The position numbers and the translations under genes were made by a program. DNA of 42,495 nt from Candidatus Oscillibacter pullicola (GTDB taxonomy: Bacteria > Bacillota > Clostridia > Oscillospirales > Oscillospiraceae), in NCBI GenBank assembly GCA_019118935.1, contig DWXY01000098.1, positions 1-42,495 of the forward strand, read 5' to 3'. Shown here one piece after another: positions 23,098 to 30,459 of this stretch. Each line of letters opens with the position of its first letter. The first letter of the stretch is position 1. The notes below the pieces were generated by a model. It was not told where the DNA came from and made no database searches. It worked only from the letters and a program-made list of their open reading frames with translations.

Positions 23098-23633
23098 CAT
23101 TTGGGGATTCCATAGCCCAGCGTCACCGGGTCCTGCCACAGCCCCAGCTCCGGCGGATGGAATGTGCAGTAGACGAAAAGGAACGCCAGCCCCCACAGCG
23201 CCAGCAGGCCCAGGATCTGCTGCCAGAGAGAGGTGAACCGCCCCCGCCGCAGAAGCCGGAAATCCAGGGCGAAGGCCCCCAGCACGGAGAGGTAGAACAC
23301 GGCGATGTCCGCCCAGAGCAGATGCCGCCCCAGCACGCCGGTGTACGTATAGAACAGCACCGGGATCAGCGCGACCCCTGTCACCGTGCTGACGCCCCGG
23401 GCCGCCAGAAAGTTCGGATAGTTTCGTCCCAGGCAGCACACCTGTACCACGGAAAACAGGAACATGGGGAAAAACAGCAGCTTCATATGTTCCCAGGTGG
23501 ACTCATTCACCGCAGAGAAGGCAGCCGCCGCGCCCCATCCGCCGCTCCAGTCGTAGACAAAGTGCAGCAGCGTCCCCAGCGCCGCCGTGAACAGCGCACC
23601 CGCCAGCTCCCAGTAAAACAACCGCTTCCCCAT
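23097..23633 (-). CDS. Multi-pass membrane protein, probable DUF6512 family
   Basis: A 178-residue protein with about six helices. The conserved-looking N-terminal part LHFVYDWSGG...FSAVNESTWEHMKLLFFPMFLF resembles a family of uncharacterised Firmicutes membrane proteins that I believe is DUF6512. Start chosen at ATG 23633 because GGAGG lies five bases upstream; the ATG at 23645 has none. Monocistronic between two terminators. No catalytic motif is visible and no function can be given; the SAVNESTWEH motif facing the membrane may bind something. Confidence 0.75.
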   Translation of the reverse strand: MGKRLFYWELAGALFTAALGTLLHFVYDWSGGWGAAAAFSAVNESTWEHMKLLFFPMFLFSVVQVCCLGRNYPNFLAARGVSTVTGVALIPVLFYTYTGVLGRHLLWADIAVFYLSVLGAFALDFRLLRRGRFTSLWQQILGLLALWGLAFLFVYCTFHPPELGLWQDPVTLGYGIPK

Positions 23634-23647
23634 ATCCGCCTCCATGA

Positions 23648-23680
23648 CAAAACAAAAGGACTGCGGCCAGGCCGCAGTCC
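23648..23680 (-). terminator. Terminator after the lipoprotein gene
   Basis: A 9-bp stem, GGACTGCGG with CCGCAGTCC (23658-23680), is followed on the minus strand by TTTTGTTTTG. Confidence 0.88.
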
Positions 23681-23704
23681 CAGTTTATACCGGCGTTGGC
23701 AGAT

Positions 23705-24892
23705 TTATGCATCCAGATACGCCCCATAGCTTCCCAGAGTCTCCGCCAGCGTCTCCGGCGTCCAGTCCCAGTAGTCGGCGTCCCGCAGGCACCGGCCCAG
23801 GACGGCACACAGCTCCCGGACCTCTGCGTCTGTCCGGTCATCCAGCAGGTCGGGCAGGGCCGTCATGTCCTCTGCCGGGTGGTCCAGGATGTAGTTGGGC
23901 AGCAGCCAGTCATGGGAGAACCCCTCCGTCAGGAAGAATGCGTCCACCAGCTCCGAAAGCGGGGCTTCCTCCCCAGAGCCGGACAGTGGCAGCGTCACGG
24001 CGCTGCCTCCGGTGGCCAGACCGTCGCAGGTCCAGTCGCCGTCCTCATTTTTCTGGATACTGGCCTCGCCGCCATAGCCGTAGTACCCGTCCGCATCCGG
24101 TTCTCCCAGCCCTGCGCCCGCCTGCCAGCTGTTGGCCATCTCTCCATACGGGTCATCCACCAGCAGCCGGAAGCCCAGCCCGGCACAGAAGTTCTCCGGC
24201 TCACCGTAATAGGCGTCAAACACGCTGGCGCCGTTGGCCTGGAAGTCCAGGGGCTTCCAGCTGACCCAGTCCGGCACATGGCGGACATTCTCCGCCACGG
24301 CCTCGTTCAGCTGCCGGGCGATCTCTTCGTAGTCCGTCTCTGCCCCATCCACCGTGGGACCGCAAAACGCCGCGTCCCACAGGGCGTCCTCGGCGATCCC
24401 CTGCAGCAGACCGCTCAGGCCGGATTCCCCCTCCGCCGCAGCCGTCACACAGGCATAGTGGGTCTCCCCGTCCACGGTCCACAGCACCACGTCCCCACCG
24501 GTGCAGCACTGGAGGGTGGTCTCCCCGTCCGGGGCGGTCATGGCAAAAAGCCGTCCTCTGCTTTCGATGTCGCTCCACTGGTCTCCCCAGGCCTCCGCCG
24601 AGGCCGGCTCCCACTGGTAGCCGATGGAGAACAGGTTCTCCCGCCCCGCCACGTTCCGGGCGGCCTCCGGGGTGATGGAGAGGCTGATGCCTGTGGCATC
24701 TTCCTCTTCCACATCCAGGGTGAAAGTCAGGTCCTTCGTGATCTCAGCGTACGCCGCCATGGCGGAGGCCGTCAGCTCCTCGCCGGAGAGGGGCTCCGTC
24801 TCTTCCGGGACTTCCTCCGGCAGCTGCTCCCCGGCAGTGCCGCAGCCGGCCAGCAGCGCCAGCAGCACCCCGCAGAGAAGAAATCGCTTCAT
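23705..24892 (-). CDS. Secreted lipoprotein, unknown function
   Basis: A 395-residue protein with a clear lipoprotein signal (KRFLLCGVLLALLAGC, acylated Cys17) and an acidic linker (EEVPEETEPLSGEE). The rest is soluble and acidic, rich in Asp, Glu, Gly and Trp, with no transmembrane segment. I recognise no family. It would be anchored on the outer face of the membrane. The start at 24892 is fixed by the signal peptide, with GAGG about eight bases upstream; the longer frame would spoil the signal. It has its own terminator and a weak promoter, so it appears monocistronic. Confidence 0.8.
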   Translation of the reverse strand: MKRFLLCGVLLALLAGCGTAGEQLPEEVPEETEPLSGEELTASAMAAYAEITKDLTFTLDVEEEDATGISLSITPEAARNVAGRENLFSIGYQWEPASAEAWGDQWSDIESRGRLFAMTAPDGETTLQCCTGGDVVLWTVDGETHYACVTAAAEGESGLSGLLQGIAEDALWDAAFCGPTVDGAETDYEEIARQLNEAVAENVRHVPDWVSWKPLDFQANGASVFDAYYGEPENFCAGLGFRLLVDDPYGEMANSWQAGAGLGEPDADGYYGYGGEASIQKNEDGDWTCDGLATGGSAVTLPLSGSGEEAPLSELVDAFFLTEGFSHDWLLPNYILDHPAEDMTALPDLLDDRTDAEVRELCAVLGRCLRDADYWDWTPETLAETLGSYGAYLDA

Positions 24893-24943
24893 GTTCCGCA
24901 CCTCGCTTTCCAGATCCTGGTTTTTGCGCTCCGTTCTCTGCAT

Positions 24944-24949
24944 TTTATA
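24944..24949 (-). promoter_or_regulatory. Possible -10 element upstream of the lipoprotein gene
   Basis: TATAAA (24949-24944) on the minus strand, about 50 bp before the start codon, in an AT-rich region. No convincing -35 at 16-18 bp. Confidence 0.35.
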
Positions 24950-25037
24950 CCCAGAATACCCTGATTTTTCGCAAAAATCCCCTCAGTTTCACAACAAATT
25001 GTAACGATTCGGAAACAAGGAAGCCTCCCCCGGCACT

Positions 25038-25071
25038 GAAAAATGCCGGCCGGGCTTCCGCCGGCCGGCAT
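25038..25071 (-). terminator. Terminator of the murI-argS-azl region
   Basis: An 11-bp perfect stem, ATGCCGGCCGG (minus strand 25071-25061) with 25053-25043, loop of 7 nt, followed by T residues. It lies 14 bp after the azlD stop codon. Confidence 0.9.
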
Positions 25072-25084
25072 CTCTTCTCTTTTC

Positions 25085-25420
25085 TCAGACAAACACCGCC
25101 TGTACCAGCACCATGTACAGCACAGTGCCCCCGGCGATGGACAGCAGCACATTCCGCTTCCAGAGGTGGAGCCCCGCCACCGCCGCAATGGCGATCAGCT
25201 CCGGCGCCCCGTGGGGCACCGACAGCCAGGAGACGCTCCGCAGGCAGTACACCACCAGCAGGCCCATCATGGCGGGCGGAAGGACTTTCCCCAGGTATGT
25301 CACCACGGCGGGGGGCCGTTTCTTCTCCGGAAACAACCAAAAGGGCAGCCATCGGGTCAGCTGGGTCCCGGCGGCCACCGCCAGGATGATGCCCAGCGTC
25401 TGCAAAGGCGTCAGCGTCAC
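25085..25420 (-). CDS. azlD: AzlD branched-chain amino acid export subunit
   Basis: A 111-residue protein with four helices and the family motif [16 protein letters not shown] near residues 22-37, followed by [20 protein letters not shown]. AzlD is the small partner of AzlC; together they export branched-chain amino acids, as characterised in Bacillus and Corynebacterium (BrnFE). It overlaps the azlC stop by 4 bp (ATGA), so the two are translated together. A strong terminator follows. Length is normal. Confidence 0.93.
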   Translation of the reverse strand: MTLTPLQTLGIILAVAAGTQLTRWLPFWLFPEKKRPPAVVTYLGKVLPPAMMGLLVVYCLRSVSWLSVPHGAPELIAIAAVAGLHLWKRNVLLSIAGGTVLYMVLVQAVFV

Positions 25421-26109
25421 AGGGCTCCCTCCTCTCCGCTGCGGTCCAGGCGGTGCCGTGCACTCAGCAGCACCGCCAGCACCAGCACCATGGCGGGGAT
25501 CACCATGTTGTCCGCTCCGAACACCGCCAGGCTGGCGGCGGCGCAGAGGATCCCCATCACCCCGGCGGGCCGGTTCTCCAGCTTCTTACACTGCTCCAGG
25601 AACAGCACCACAAACAGCGCCGTCAGAGCAAAGTCCAGGCCCGTGGTGTCAAAGGTGAGGAAACTCCCCAGCAGGCCGCCCAGGGCTGTGCCCGTAATCC
25701 AGTAGAGGTAGTCCAGCAGGGAGATCCAGAAGTAGAAGTCCTTCCGGGCCACACCCTCCGGCGGCTCCAGAGTGGACACCAGGGAAAACGTCTCATCGCA
25801 CAGCACGTAGATCAGAAACGGCCGCACCTTCCCCAGGCCCTTGTACTTGTCCAGCAGGCTCAGCCCGTAGAACATGTGCCGGGCATTGACCATGACGGAC
25901 AGCAGAAACGCCTGCACAGGGTCAAAGGCCGTGGTCAGCAGCGTGACGGCCACAAACTGCATGCTGCCACCAAAGGCGATGGCGCTCATGAGGACGGACC
26001 ATCCCGGCCCATACCCCTTGGACTGCATCAAAAGGCCATAGGCAGTCCCCAGGCACAGAAAGCCCGTCATCACCGGGATGGTGGCGGGAAACGCCGCCCG
26101 GAGGGCCAT
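25417..26109 (-). CDS. azlC: AzlC branched-chain amino acid export subunit
   Basis: A 230-residue protein with about six helices. The characteristic segments [14 protein letters not shown] (near 42-55), [13 protein letters not shown] and CDETFSL are all present and identify AzlC/YgaZ. The start at ATG 26109 has GGGAG four bases upstream and gives the normal family length; the alternative GTG at 26154 lies inside the GNAT gene. With azlD it forms a two-subunit amino acid exporter in the cytoplasmic membrane. A BrnQ importer is encoded 6.6 kb away. Confidence 0.92.
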   Translation of the reverse strand: MALRAAFPATIPVMTGFLCLGTAYGLLMQSKGYGPGWSVLMSAIAFGGSMQFVAVTLLTTAFDPVQAFLLSVMVNARHMFYGLSLLDKYKGLGKVRPFLIYVLCDETFSLVSTLEPPEGVARKDFYFWISLLDYLYWITGTALGGLLGSFLTFDTTGLDFALTALFVVLFLEQCKKLENRPAGVMGILCAAASLAVFGADNMVIPAMVLVLAVLLSARHRLDRSGEEGAL

Positions 26110-26144
26110 GCTGCTCCCGCCGGCGCGGCGGCTCTCGTCGTCTC

Positions 26145-26414
26145 TCAGGGGCACAGCAGATCGGCCTCCTCCGGGTGCTTTTCAAACCAGATTTTGGCAT
26201 AGGAACAGGTCGCCCTGGCGCGCTTTCCCTCCGCGCGGATTTGGTCGGCCGCCTCCCGGAGCAGCTGCCCCGCCACGCCCTGGCCCCGGAGCGTATCATC
26301 CACAAATGTGTGGTCGATATCCGCCGCCCCATCCCGGTCGGGAAATGTCACCTCCGCGATCACCCGGCCTTCTTCCTCGGCGTAGATACGCCCCGGCTCT
26401 CTCTGAAATTCCAT
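26145..26414 (-). CDS. Small GNAT-fold N-acetyltransferase (COG2388/YjdJ type)
   Basis: An 89-residue minimal GNAT domain. The motif TFVDDTLRGQGVAGQLLREA (residues ~36-55) is the acetyl-CoA pyrophosphate-binding loop (R/Q-x-x-G-x-G/A), followed by ATCSYAKIWFEKHPE, where the CSY and the terminal HPE form the signature of this short family. The substrate is unknown; family members are thought to acetylate small molecules. It lies 34 bp downstream of argS and upstream of azlC, apparently in one operon. Confidence 0.88.
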   Translation of the reverse strand: MEFQREPGRIYAEEEGRVIAEVTFPDRDGAADIDHTFVDDTLRGQGVAGQLLREAADQIRAEGKRARATCSYAKIWFEKHPEEADLLCP

Positions 26415-26448
26415 GGGTCTTCCTCCTGCATCCTGTCCCGCCGTCTTT

Positions 26449-28194
26449 TTACATCTTCTCCGGCGCGTCCACGCCGATGAGCTTCAAGCCGTTCCGCAGG
26501 ACGATCCGGGTGTCGTCCGCCAGCTTCAGCCGGGCGTCCCGGACCGCCGGCTCCTCGCCCTTGATGCGGCAGGCGGTGTAGAACCGGTGGAAGCAGGCTG
26601 CCAGCTCCTGGAGATAGCGGTTGATGTGGCTGGGATCGTAATCCCGGGCCGCCAGCTTGATCTCCTCGCAGAACTGGGCGATCTGCTTCAGCAGGGCCCG
26701 TTCCGCCTCACCGGAAAGCAGGGACATGTCCACGTCCGCCTGTCTGGGCACGGAGACGCCCTCCTCCGCCAGAGCCCGCAGCAGCGAGCAGATACGGGCG
26801 TGGGCGTATTCCACGTAGTAGATGGGGTTCTCGCTGTCCTCCCGGACCGCCAGACCCAGGTCGAACTCCATCTGGGTGTCCGGCTTGGCGTTGAAGTACC
26901 ACCGGGCTGCGTCCACGCTGACCTCGTCCAGCAGATCCGAGAGGGAGATGGCCTTGCCGGTGCGCTTGCTCATCCGCACCACCTCGCCGTCCCGCAGCAG
27001 CTTCACCAGCTGCATCAGCACGATGTCCAGCCGCTCACTGCCGTTGAGGCCCAGAGCGTCCAGGGCGCCCTTCAGCCGGGCCACGTGGCCGTGGTGGTCG
27101 GCGCCCCAGATGTTGATGACCTTGTCAAAGCCCCGGACGGCGAACTTGTTCCGGTGATAGGCGATGTCCGCGGCAAAGTAGGTGTAGAAGCCGTTGGCCC
27201 GGCGCAGCACGTCGTCCTTCAGGTCCAGCTTCTCGATGTCCGCCTCTTTCTTCCCCTGTTTGCGGAAGTGGTCCCGGAGGATGTCGGCCGTGCGGAGCCA
27301 CAGGGCACCGTCCTTCTCATAAGTCCAGCCCCGCTCCGCCAGCAGGTCTACCGTCTCCTTCACATAGCCGCTCTCATGGAGAGAGGACTCATAGAACCAG
27401 TTGTCATAGTGGATCTTGTACCGCTCCAGATCGGTCTTCATCTTGGGCAGGTTGATGGACAGGCCGAACTGGGCCAGGGTCTCCTGCCGCTCCGCCTCCG
27501 GCACATCCACCAGCTTGTCCCCGTTTTTCTCATAATAGGCCCGGGCCAGGTCCTTGATGTCCTCGCCCTGGTATCCGTCCTCCGGGAAGGGCACCGCGTC
27601 CTCTCCCCGGATGATCTGGAGATACCGGGCCTCGATGGAGTGGGCGAACTTGTCGATCTGGTGGCCCGCGTCGTTCACATAGAACTCTCTCGTCACGTCG
27701 GCGCCGCACGCCGCCAGCACGCTGGCCAGGGTGTCTCCCAGCACGCCGCCCCGGGCGTTGCCCATGTGCATGGGGCCCGTGGGGTTGGCGGAGACGAATT
27801 CCACCATGATCTTCTGGCCCTTCAGGTGGTCGGCGGTGCCGTAGCCGGCGCCCTCGCTCTCCACCGCCTCGCAGACGGCAGCGTACCAGCTGTCGTTGAG
27901 GCGGAAGTTCAAAAAGCCCGGTCCCGCGATCTCCGCGGAGGCAAAGTAGCTCCCCGCCAGGTCCATGTGGTCCAGCAGCGCCTGGGCGATGTTCCGGGGC
28001 GGCTGCCGCAGCGCCTTGGAAGCCGCCAGGGCAAATGTGGTGGTGAAGTCGCCGTTGGCGGTGTCCTTGGGGATCTCCACCGGGGCGGTCTTCACCTCCG
28101 CCTGGGGCAGCGTCCCGTCCGCCACTGCCGCCTGATAGGCGGCCATGGCCAGCGCCGCCGCCTGATCCTTCGCGTTTTGTACCATGTTGATCAT
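26449..28194 (-). CDS. argS: Arginyl-tRNA synthetase
   Basis: A 581-residue class Ia synthetase. The N-terminal additional domain (~1-120) is followed by the ATP-binding motif SANPTGPMHMGNARGG (135-150), where HMGN replaces the usual HIGH-type HVGH. The second signature MSKRTGK lies near 385-395, and the C-terminal anticodon-binding DALR domain (~460-581) ends ...IGVDAPEKM. It charges tRNA-Arg with arginine. GAGGGA precedes ATG 28194; the next in-frame ATG three codons later is also possible. The 316-bp upstream gap is filled by repeat elements, and no T-box leader or clear promoter was seen, so it may depend on the murI promoter. Confidence 0.95.
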   Translation of the reverse strand: MINMVQNAKDQAAALAMAAYQAAVADGTLPQAEVKTAPVEIPKDTANGDFTTTFALAASKALRQPPRNIAQALLDHMDLAGSYFASAEIAGPGFLNFRLNDSWYAAVCEAVESEGAGYGTADHLKGQKIMVEFVSANPTGPMHMGNARGGVLGDTLASVLAACGADVTREFYVNDAGHQIDKFAHSIEARYLQIIRGEDAVPFPEDGYQGEDIKDLARAYYEKNGDKLVDVPEAERQETLAQFGLSINLPKMKTDLERYKIHYDNWFYESSLHESGYVKETVDLLAERGWTYEKDGALWLRTADILRDHFRKQGKKEADIEKLDLKDDVLRRANGFYTYFAADIAYHRNKFAVRGFDKVINIWGADHHGHVARLKGALDALGLNGSERLDIVLMQLVKLLRDGEVVRMSKRTGKAISLSDLLDEVSVDAARWYFNAKPDTQMEFDLGLAVREDSENPIYYVEYAHARICSLLRALAEEGVSVPRQADVDMSLLSGEAERALLKQIAQFCEEIKLAARDYDPSHINRYLQELAACFHRFYTACRIKGEEPAVRDARLKLADDTRIVLRNGLKLIGVDAPEKM

Positions 28195-28211
28195 ATCGTT
28201 CCCTCTTTCGT

Positions 28212-28316
28212 GAATGAGGAATTCGGAGTTGGAAATTAGAAATTCTGGAGCCGCCGAAGGCGGCCATTGAAATCCGTCCAGCTCCGCCGGACACCAAAAT
28301 TCCTAACTCCTCATTC
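28212..28316. repeat. MITE-like element, copy 2
   Basis: The 58-bp core 28247-28304 matches 15682-15739 at 52 of 58 positions and in the same orientation. It has GAATGAGGA (28212-28220) and its inverse TCCTCATTC (28308-28316) as outer ends, and the same two internal hairpins; here the second one has a TCC loop. It sits in the 5' region of argS, 18 bp before the start codon on the transcribed strand. Confidence 0.75.
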
Positions 28317-28336
28317 CTGCTTCCTAATTTTTCCGT

Positions 28337-28563
28337 TTTACCCGGATCTTGAAGCTGTTTCTTCCTGTCACCGTGTGCTTCCCACGGGACAGGTCCCGTG
28401 GGAGCCCCTTTTATGGAAATCCTCGGGCGAAATGAATTCGCCCTCCGGCAAGATTTTGGCTCCGCCAAAATGCTTGGACGCGCTGCCGCGCGATCCGCCG
28501 GAACGCTCTCCTACTTTCGCTTTACCCGGATCTTGAAGCTGTTTCTTCCTGTCACCGTGTGCT
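28337..28563. repeat. 43-bp direct repeats flanking a hairpin-rich insert
   Basis: 28337-28379 and 28521-28563 are identical over 43 bp. The second copy is the 3' end of the DUF1934 gene; the first is a duplicated gene end without a gene body. The 141-bp segment between them (28380-28520) holds hairpins at 28381-28402 (10 bp), 28425-28443 (7 bp), 28453-28471 (8 bp, loop TCC) and around 28477-28494. Confidence 0.85.
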
Positions 28564-28957
28564 CGACAGCGATGGAGTACTTGATCTCCAGCAGGCCGCC
28601 CCGCTCGCTGAGGTTGTGCCGCAGGGCGCTGGTCTGGATGTCCACCGACAGCTCCCCGTAGGGGGTCTCATACAGGGACGTGTGCTGCCGCCCCTCCTCA
28701 AACACCATCTGGGAGTTCACACTGCCCACCCGGCGCAGGATCACCTGGGATCCACTGACCTCAAAGGTGGTGGTCGTCCCCTCCATGCCGGTGAGGGCTG
28801 TCTCCTGATAGGTCAGCAGCAGGCCCTCCTCCGTCAGCTCCAGGGTCCCCTCCGTCGTCAGCTCCGTGGCGTCCGGGTCCACATCGTCAAAATACTGCTC
28901 TCCCCGGATGAAGAGCAGCACCGGCAGCTTCTCCCGCCGCGTCTCAATATCGCTCAA
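28511..28957 (-). CDS. DUF1934 family protein (YwiB-like)
   Basis: A 148-residue beta-rich protein of the DUF1934/YwiB family (lipocalin-like barrel), with the typical pattern TTEGTLELTEEGLLLTYQE, FEEGRQHTSLYETPYGEL and a final GGLLEIKYSIAVEHTVTGRNSF. Function in the family is unknown. I start at TTG 28957, which has GGAGG seven bases upstream and overlaps the murI stop by 14 bp; an ATG at 29020 lies deep inside murI. The last ~14 codons are duplicated downstream (28337-28379), where the copy runs on to a slightly different ending (KRKN), suggesting the present stop arose with an insertion. Confidence 0.85.
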   Translation of the reverse strand: MSDIETRREKLPVLLFIRGEQYFDDVDPDATELTTEGTLELTEEGLLLTYQETALTGMEGTTTTFEVSGSQVILRRVGSVNSQMVFEEGRQHTSLYETPYGELSVDIQTSALRHNLSERGGLLEIKYSIAVEHTVTGRNSFKIRVKRK

Positions 28958-29759
28958 TGTCAATCCTCCGTGCTGTATGGCGCAGGTCCTCCTGCAGAAA
29001 CAGCGAGGCCGTCCGCTCAAAATCCTCCACTCGGTCGCTGACGTAGAACTCCGTCTCGCCGCGGCGGCTCTCGTCCGCCCGCAGCCCCCGGGCCTTCAGC
29101 ATCCGCTTCAGCTCAAAGGCGGACTCCTCCCCGGCGGACACCAGCTCCACGTCCGGCCCCATCACGTCCCCGATCACATCCGTCAGCAGCGGGTAATGGG
29201 TGCAGCCCAGAATCAGGGTGTCCACGCCCGCGTCCTTCAGGGGCGTCAGATACTCCCGGGCCACGGTCTCGATCACCACGTCTCCCCGCTGGATGCGCCC
29301 GGCCTCCGCCAGGGGCACGAACAGGGGGCAGGCCCGGCTGAACACGGTCACCTCCGGGTCCAGCCGCCGGAGAGCCGCCTCGTATGCGCCGGAGCGGACG
29401 GAGGCCGCCGTGGCGATGAGCCCTACCCGCTTGTTTTTCGTCACCAACACCGCCCGGCGGCAGGTGGGCTCCACCACGCCCACCATGGGCAGGTCGTTTT
29501 CCGCCTGCAGCGCCGTCAGCGAGGTGGTGGTCACCGTCCCGCAGGCGATGAGGATGGCCTTCAGATCGAAGGAGCGCAGGAAGCGCACATCCTGGCGGGC
29601 GTATTTCAAAATGGCCTCCCGGGACCGGCCGCCGTAGGGCACCCGGGCGGTGTCGCCGAAGTAGATCAGGTCCTCCTCCGGCAGGATGCGCCAGAGGGAG
29701 TGCACCGCCGTCAGGCCCCCCAGGCCTGAATCGAATACCCCGATGGGACGCTGGTCCAT
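28944..29759 (-). CDS. murI: Glutamate racemase
   Basis: A 271-residue cofactor-independent racemase making D-glutamate for peptidoglycan. Visible are the N-terminal DSGLGGLT (Asp10, Ser11), the first catalytic Cys73 in IACGTVTTT and the second Cys186 in LGCTHYPLL, together with PYG at 41-43. The first site reads CGT where CNT is commonest, a substitution I recall in other Clostridia. GGAGG lies nine bases before the ATG. It is the first gene of the minus-strand unit murI-DUF1934-(repeats)-argS, behind a TATAAT promoter. It is the only racemase gene in the window. Confidence 0.95.
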   Translation of the reverse strand: MDQRPIGVFDSGLGGLTAVHSLWRILPEEDLIYFGDTARVPYGGRSREAILKYARQDVRFLRSFDLKAILIACGTVTTTSLTALQAENDLPMVGVVEPTCRRAVLVTKNKRVGLIATAASVRSGAYEAALRRLDPEVTVFSRACPLFVPLAEAGRIQRGDVVIETVAREYLTPLKDAGVDTLILGCTHYPLLTDVIGDVMGPDVELVSAGEESAFELKRMLKARGLRADESRRGETEFYVSDRVEDFERTASLFLQEDLRHTARRIDIERY

Positions 29760-29832
29760 CCCGCTCCGCCTCCTTCTTCTCCCGCCGCCGGGCCGGCGGC
29801 TGTCTCATGCTCATTTTGCGTCTGGATTACAT

Positions 29833-29861
29833 ATTATACTATGCGGTGCCCTCTGCCGCAA
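29833..29861 (-). promoter_or_regulatory. Promoter of the murI unit
   Basis: -35 TTGCGG (29861-29856), 17 bp, -10 TATAAT (29838-29833) on the minus strand, about 74 bp before murI. Confidence 0.6.
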
Positions 29862-29895
29862 GACAGATTTTAGTCTTTTTGCCCTGTTTTTTATG

Positions 29896-29924
29896 TGGAA
29901 TTCTGCGTATGTCTCTGCTATAAT
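29896..29924 (+). promoter_or_regulatory. Promoter of the 29961 gene
   Basis: Extended -10 TGCTATAAT (TATAAT 29919-29924) with a poor -35 TGGAAT (29896-29901), 17 bp apart, 36 bp before the start codon. Divergent from the murI promoter. Confidence 0.6.
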
Positions 29925-29960
29925 CGTGACAGTATCATCCATTCGGGAGGTGTCTGCCCC

Positions 29961-30371
29961 ATGAAGATCGAACTGACGGAACAGCAGTTCCGGTATCTGC
30001 TGGATCTGGTGTACATAGGAAACTGGGTGATCAATTCCACCCGGGAGAACGACCGCATCCAGGAATACGACCAGGTGGAGAGCCTGATCTTCTCCCACTG
30101 CCTGCACCACAAGATGAGCAAGCTGGTGGAGCTGTACCGGGGGGAGCTGATCCCCTCCCGGGCCTTTGCGGACGGCGGCATCCACGAGGCCATCGAGCAG
30201 TATGAGGACGTGGTGTTCTATGAGATCCTGGCGGAGGAACTGGCCCTGCGGGACATGGATGGGGAACCCCTGACCCGTGAAAACTATGGGGAGCTGATGG
30301 AGCGGATCGACGCCTATCTCTCCGAGTTTGACGAGCACGGCACCGACAACATCTCCGTGGACCTGCCGTAA
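29961..30371 (+). CDS. Hypothetical protein, 136 residues
   Basis: A soluble, acidic, mainly helical protein beginning MKIELTEQQFRYLLDLVYIGNWVINSTR. No signal peptide, membrane segment or metal-binding cluster is visible; one Cys and two His occur together in FSHCLHHKM near residue 50. The C-terminal part has two amphipathic helices (EAIEQYEDVVFYEILAEELALRD and GELMERIDAYLSEF). I do not recognise a family. GGGAGG lies before the ATG and an extended -10 promoter is just upstream, so it is expressed from its own start. The DUF362 gene follows 88 bp downstream and may be co-transcribed. Confidence 0.8.
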   Translation: MKIELTEQQFRYLLDLVYIGNWVINSTRENDRIQEYDQVESLIFSHCLHHKMSKLVELYRGELIPSRAFADGGIHEAIEQYEDVVFYEILAEELALRDMDGEPLTRENYGELMERIDAYLSEFDEHGTDNISVDLP

Positions 30372-30459
30372 GGCGGAAGGCACGCCGCCCCGGCACCGGA
30401 GGGGGCCCTCTCCAGATTTGTTTCAAACAACAGAAAGAGAAAAAAGGAGCAACGAGATC

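Noticed and set aside
28195-28510. T-box leader upstream of argS
   Set aside because: No T-box sequence, specifier stem or terminator was found; the region is explained by the repeat element and the duplicated gene end.
28944-29759. MurI as the missing serine racemase partner of the van-like cluster
   Set aside because: It has the two-cysteine, cofactor-free glutamate racemase site and sits in a housekeeping operon; nothing suggests serine specificity.
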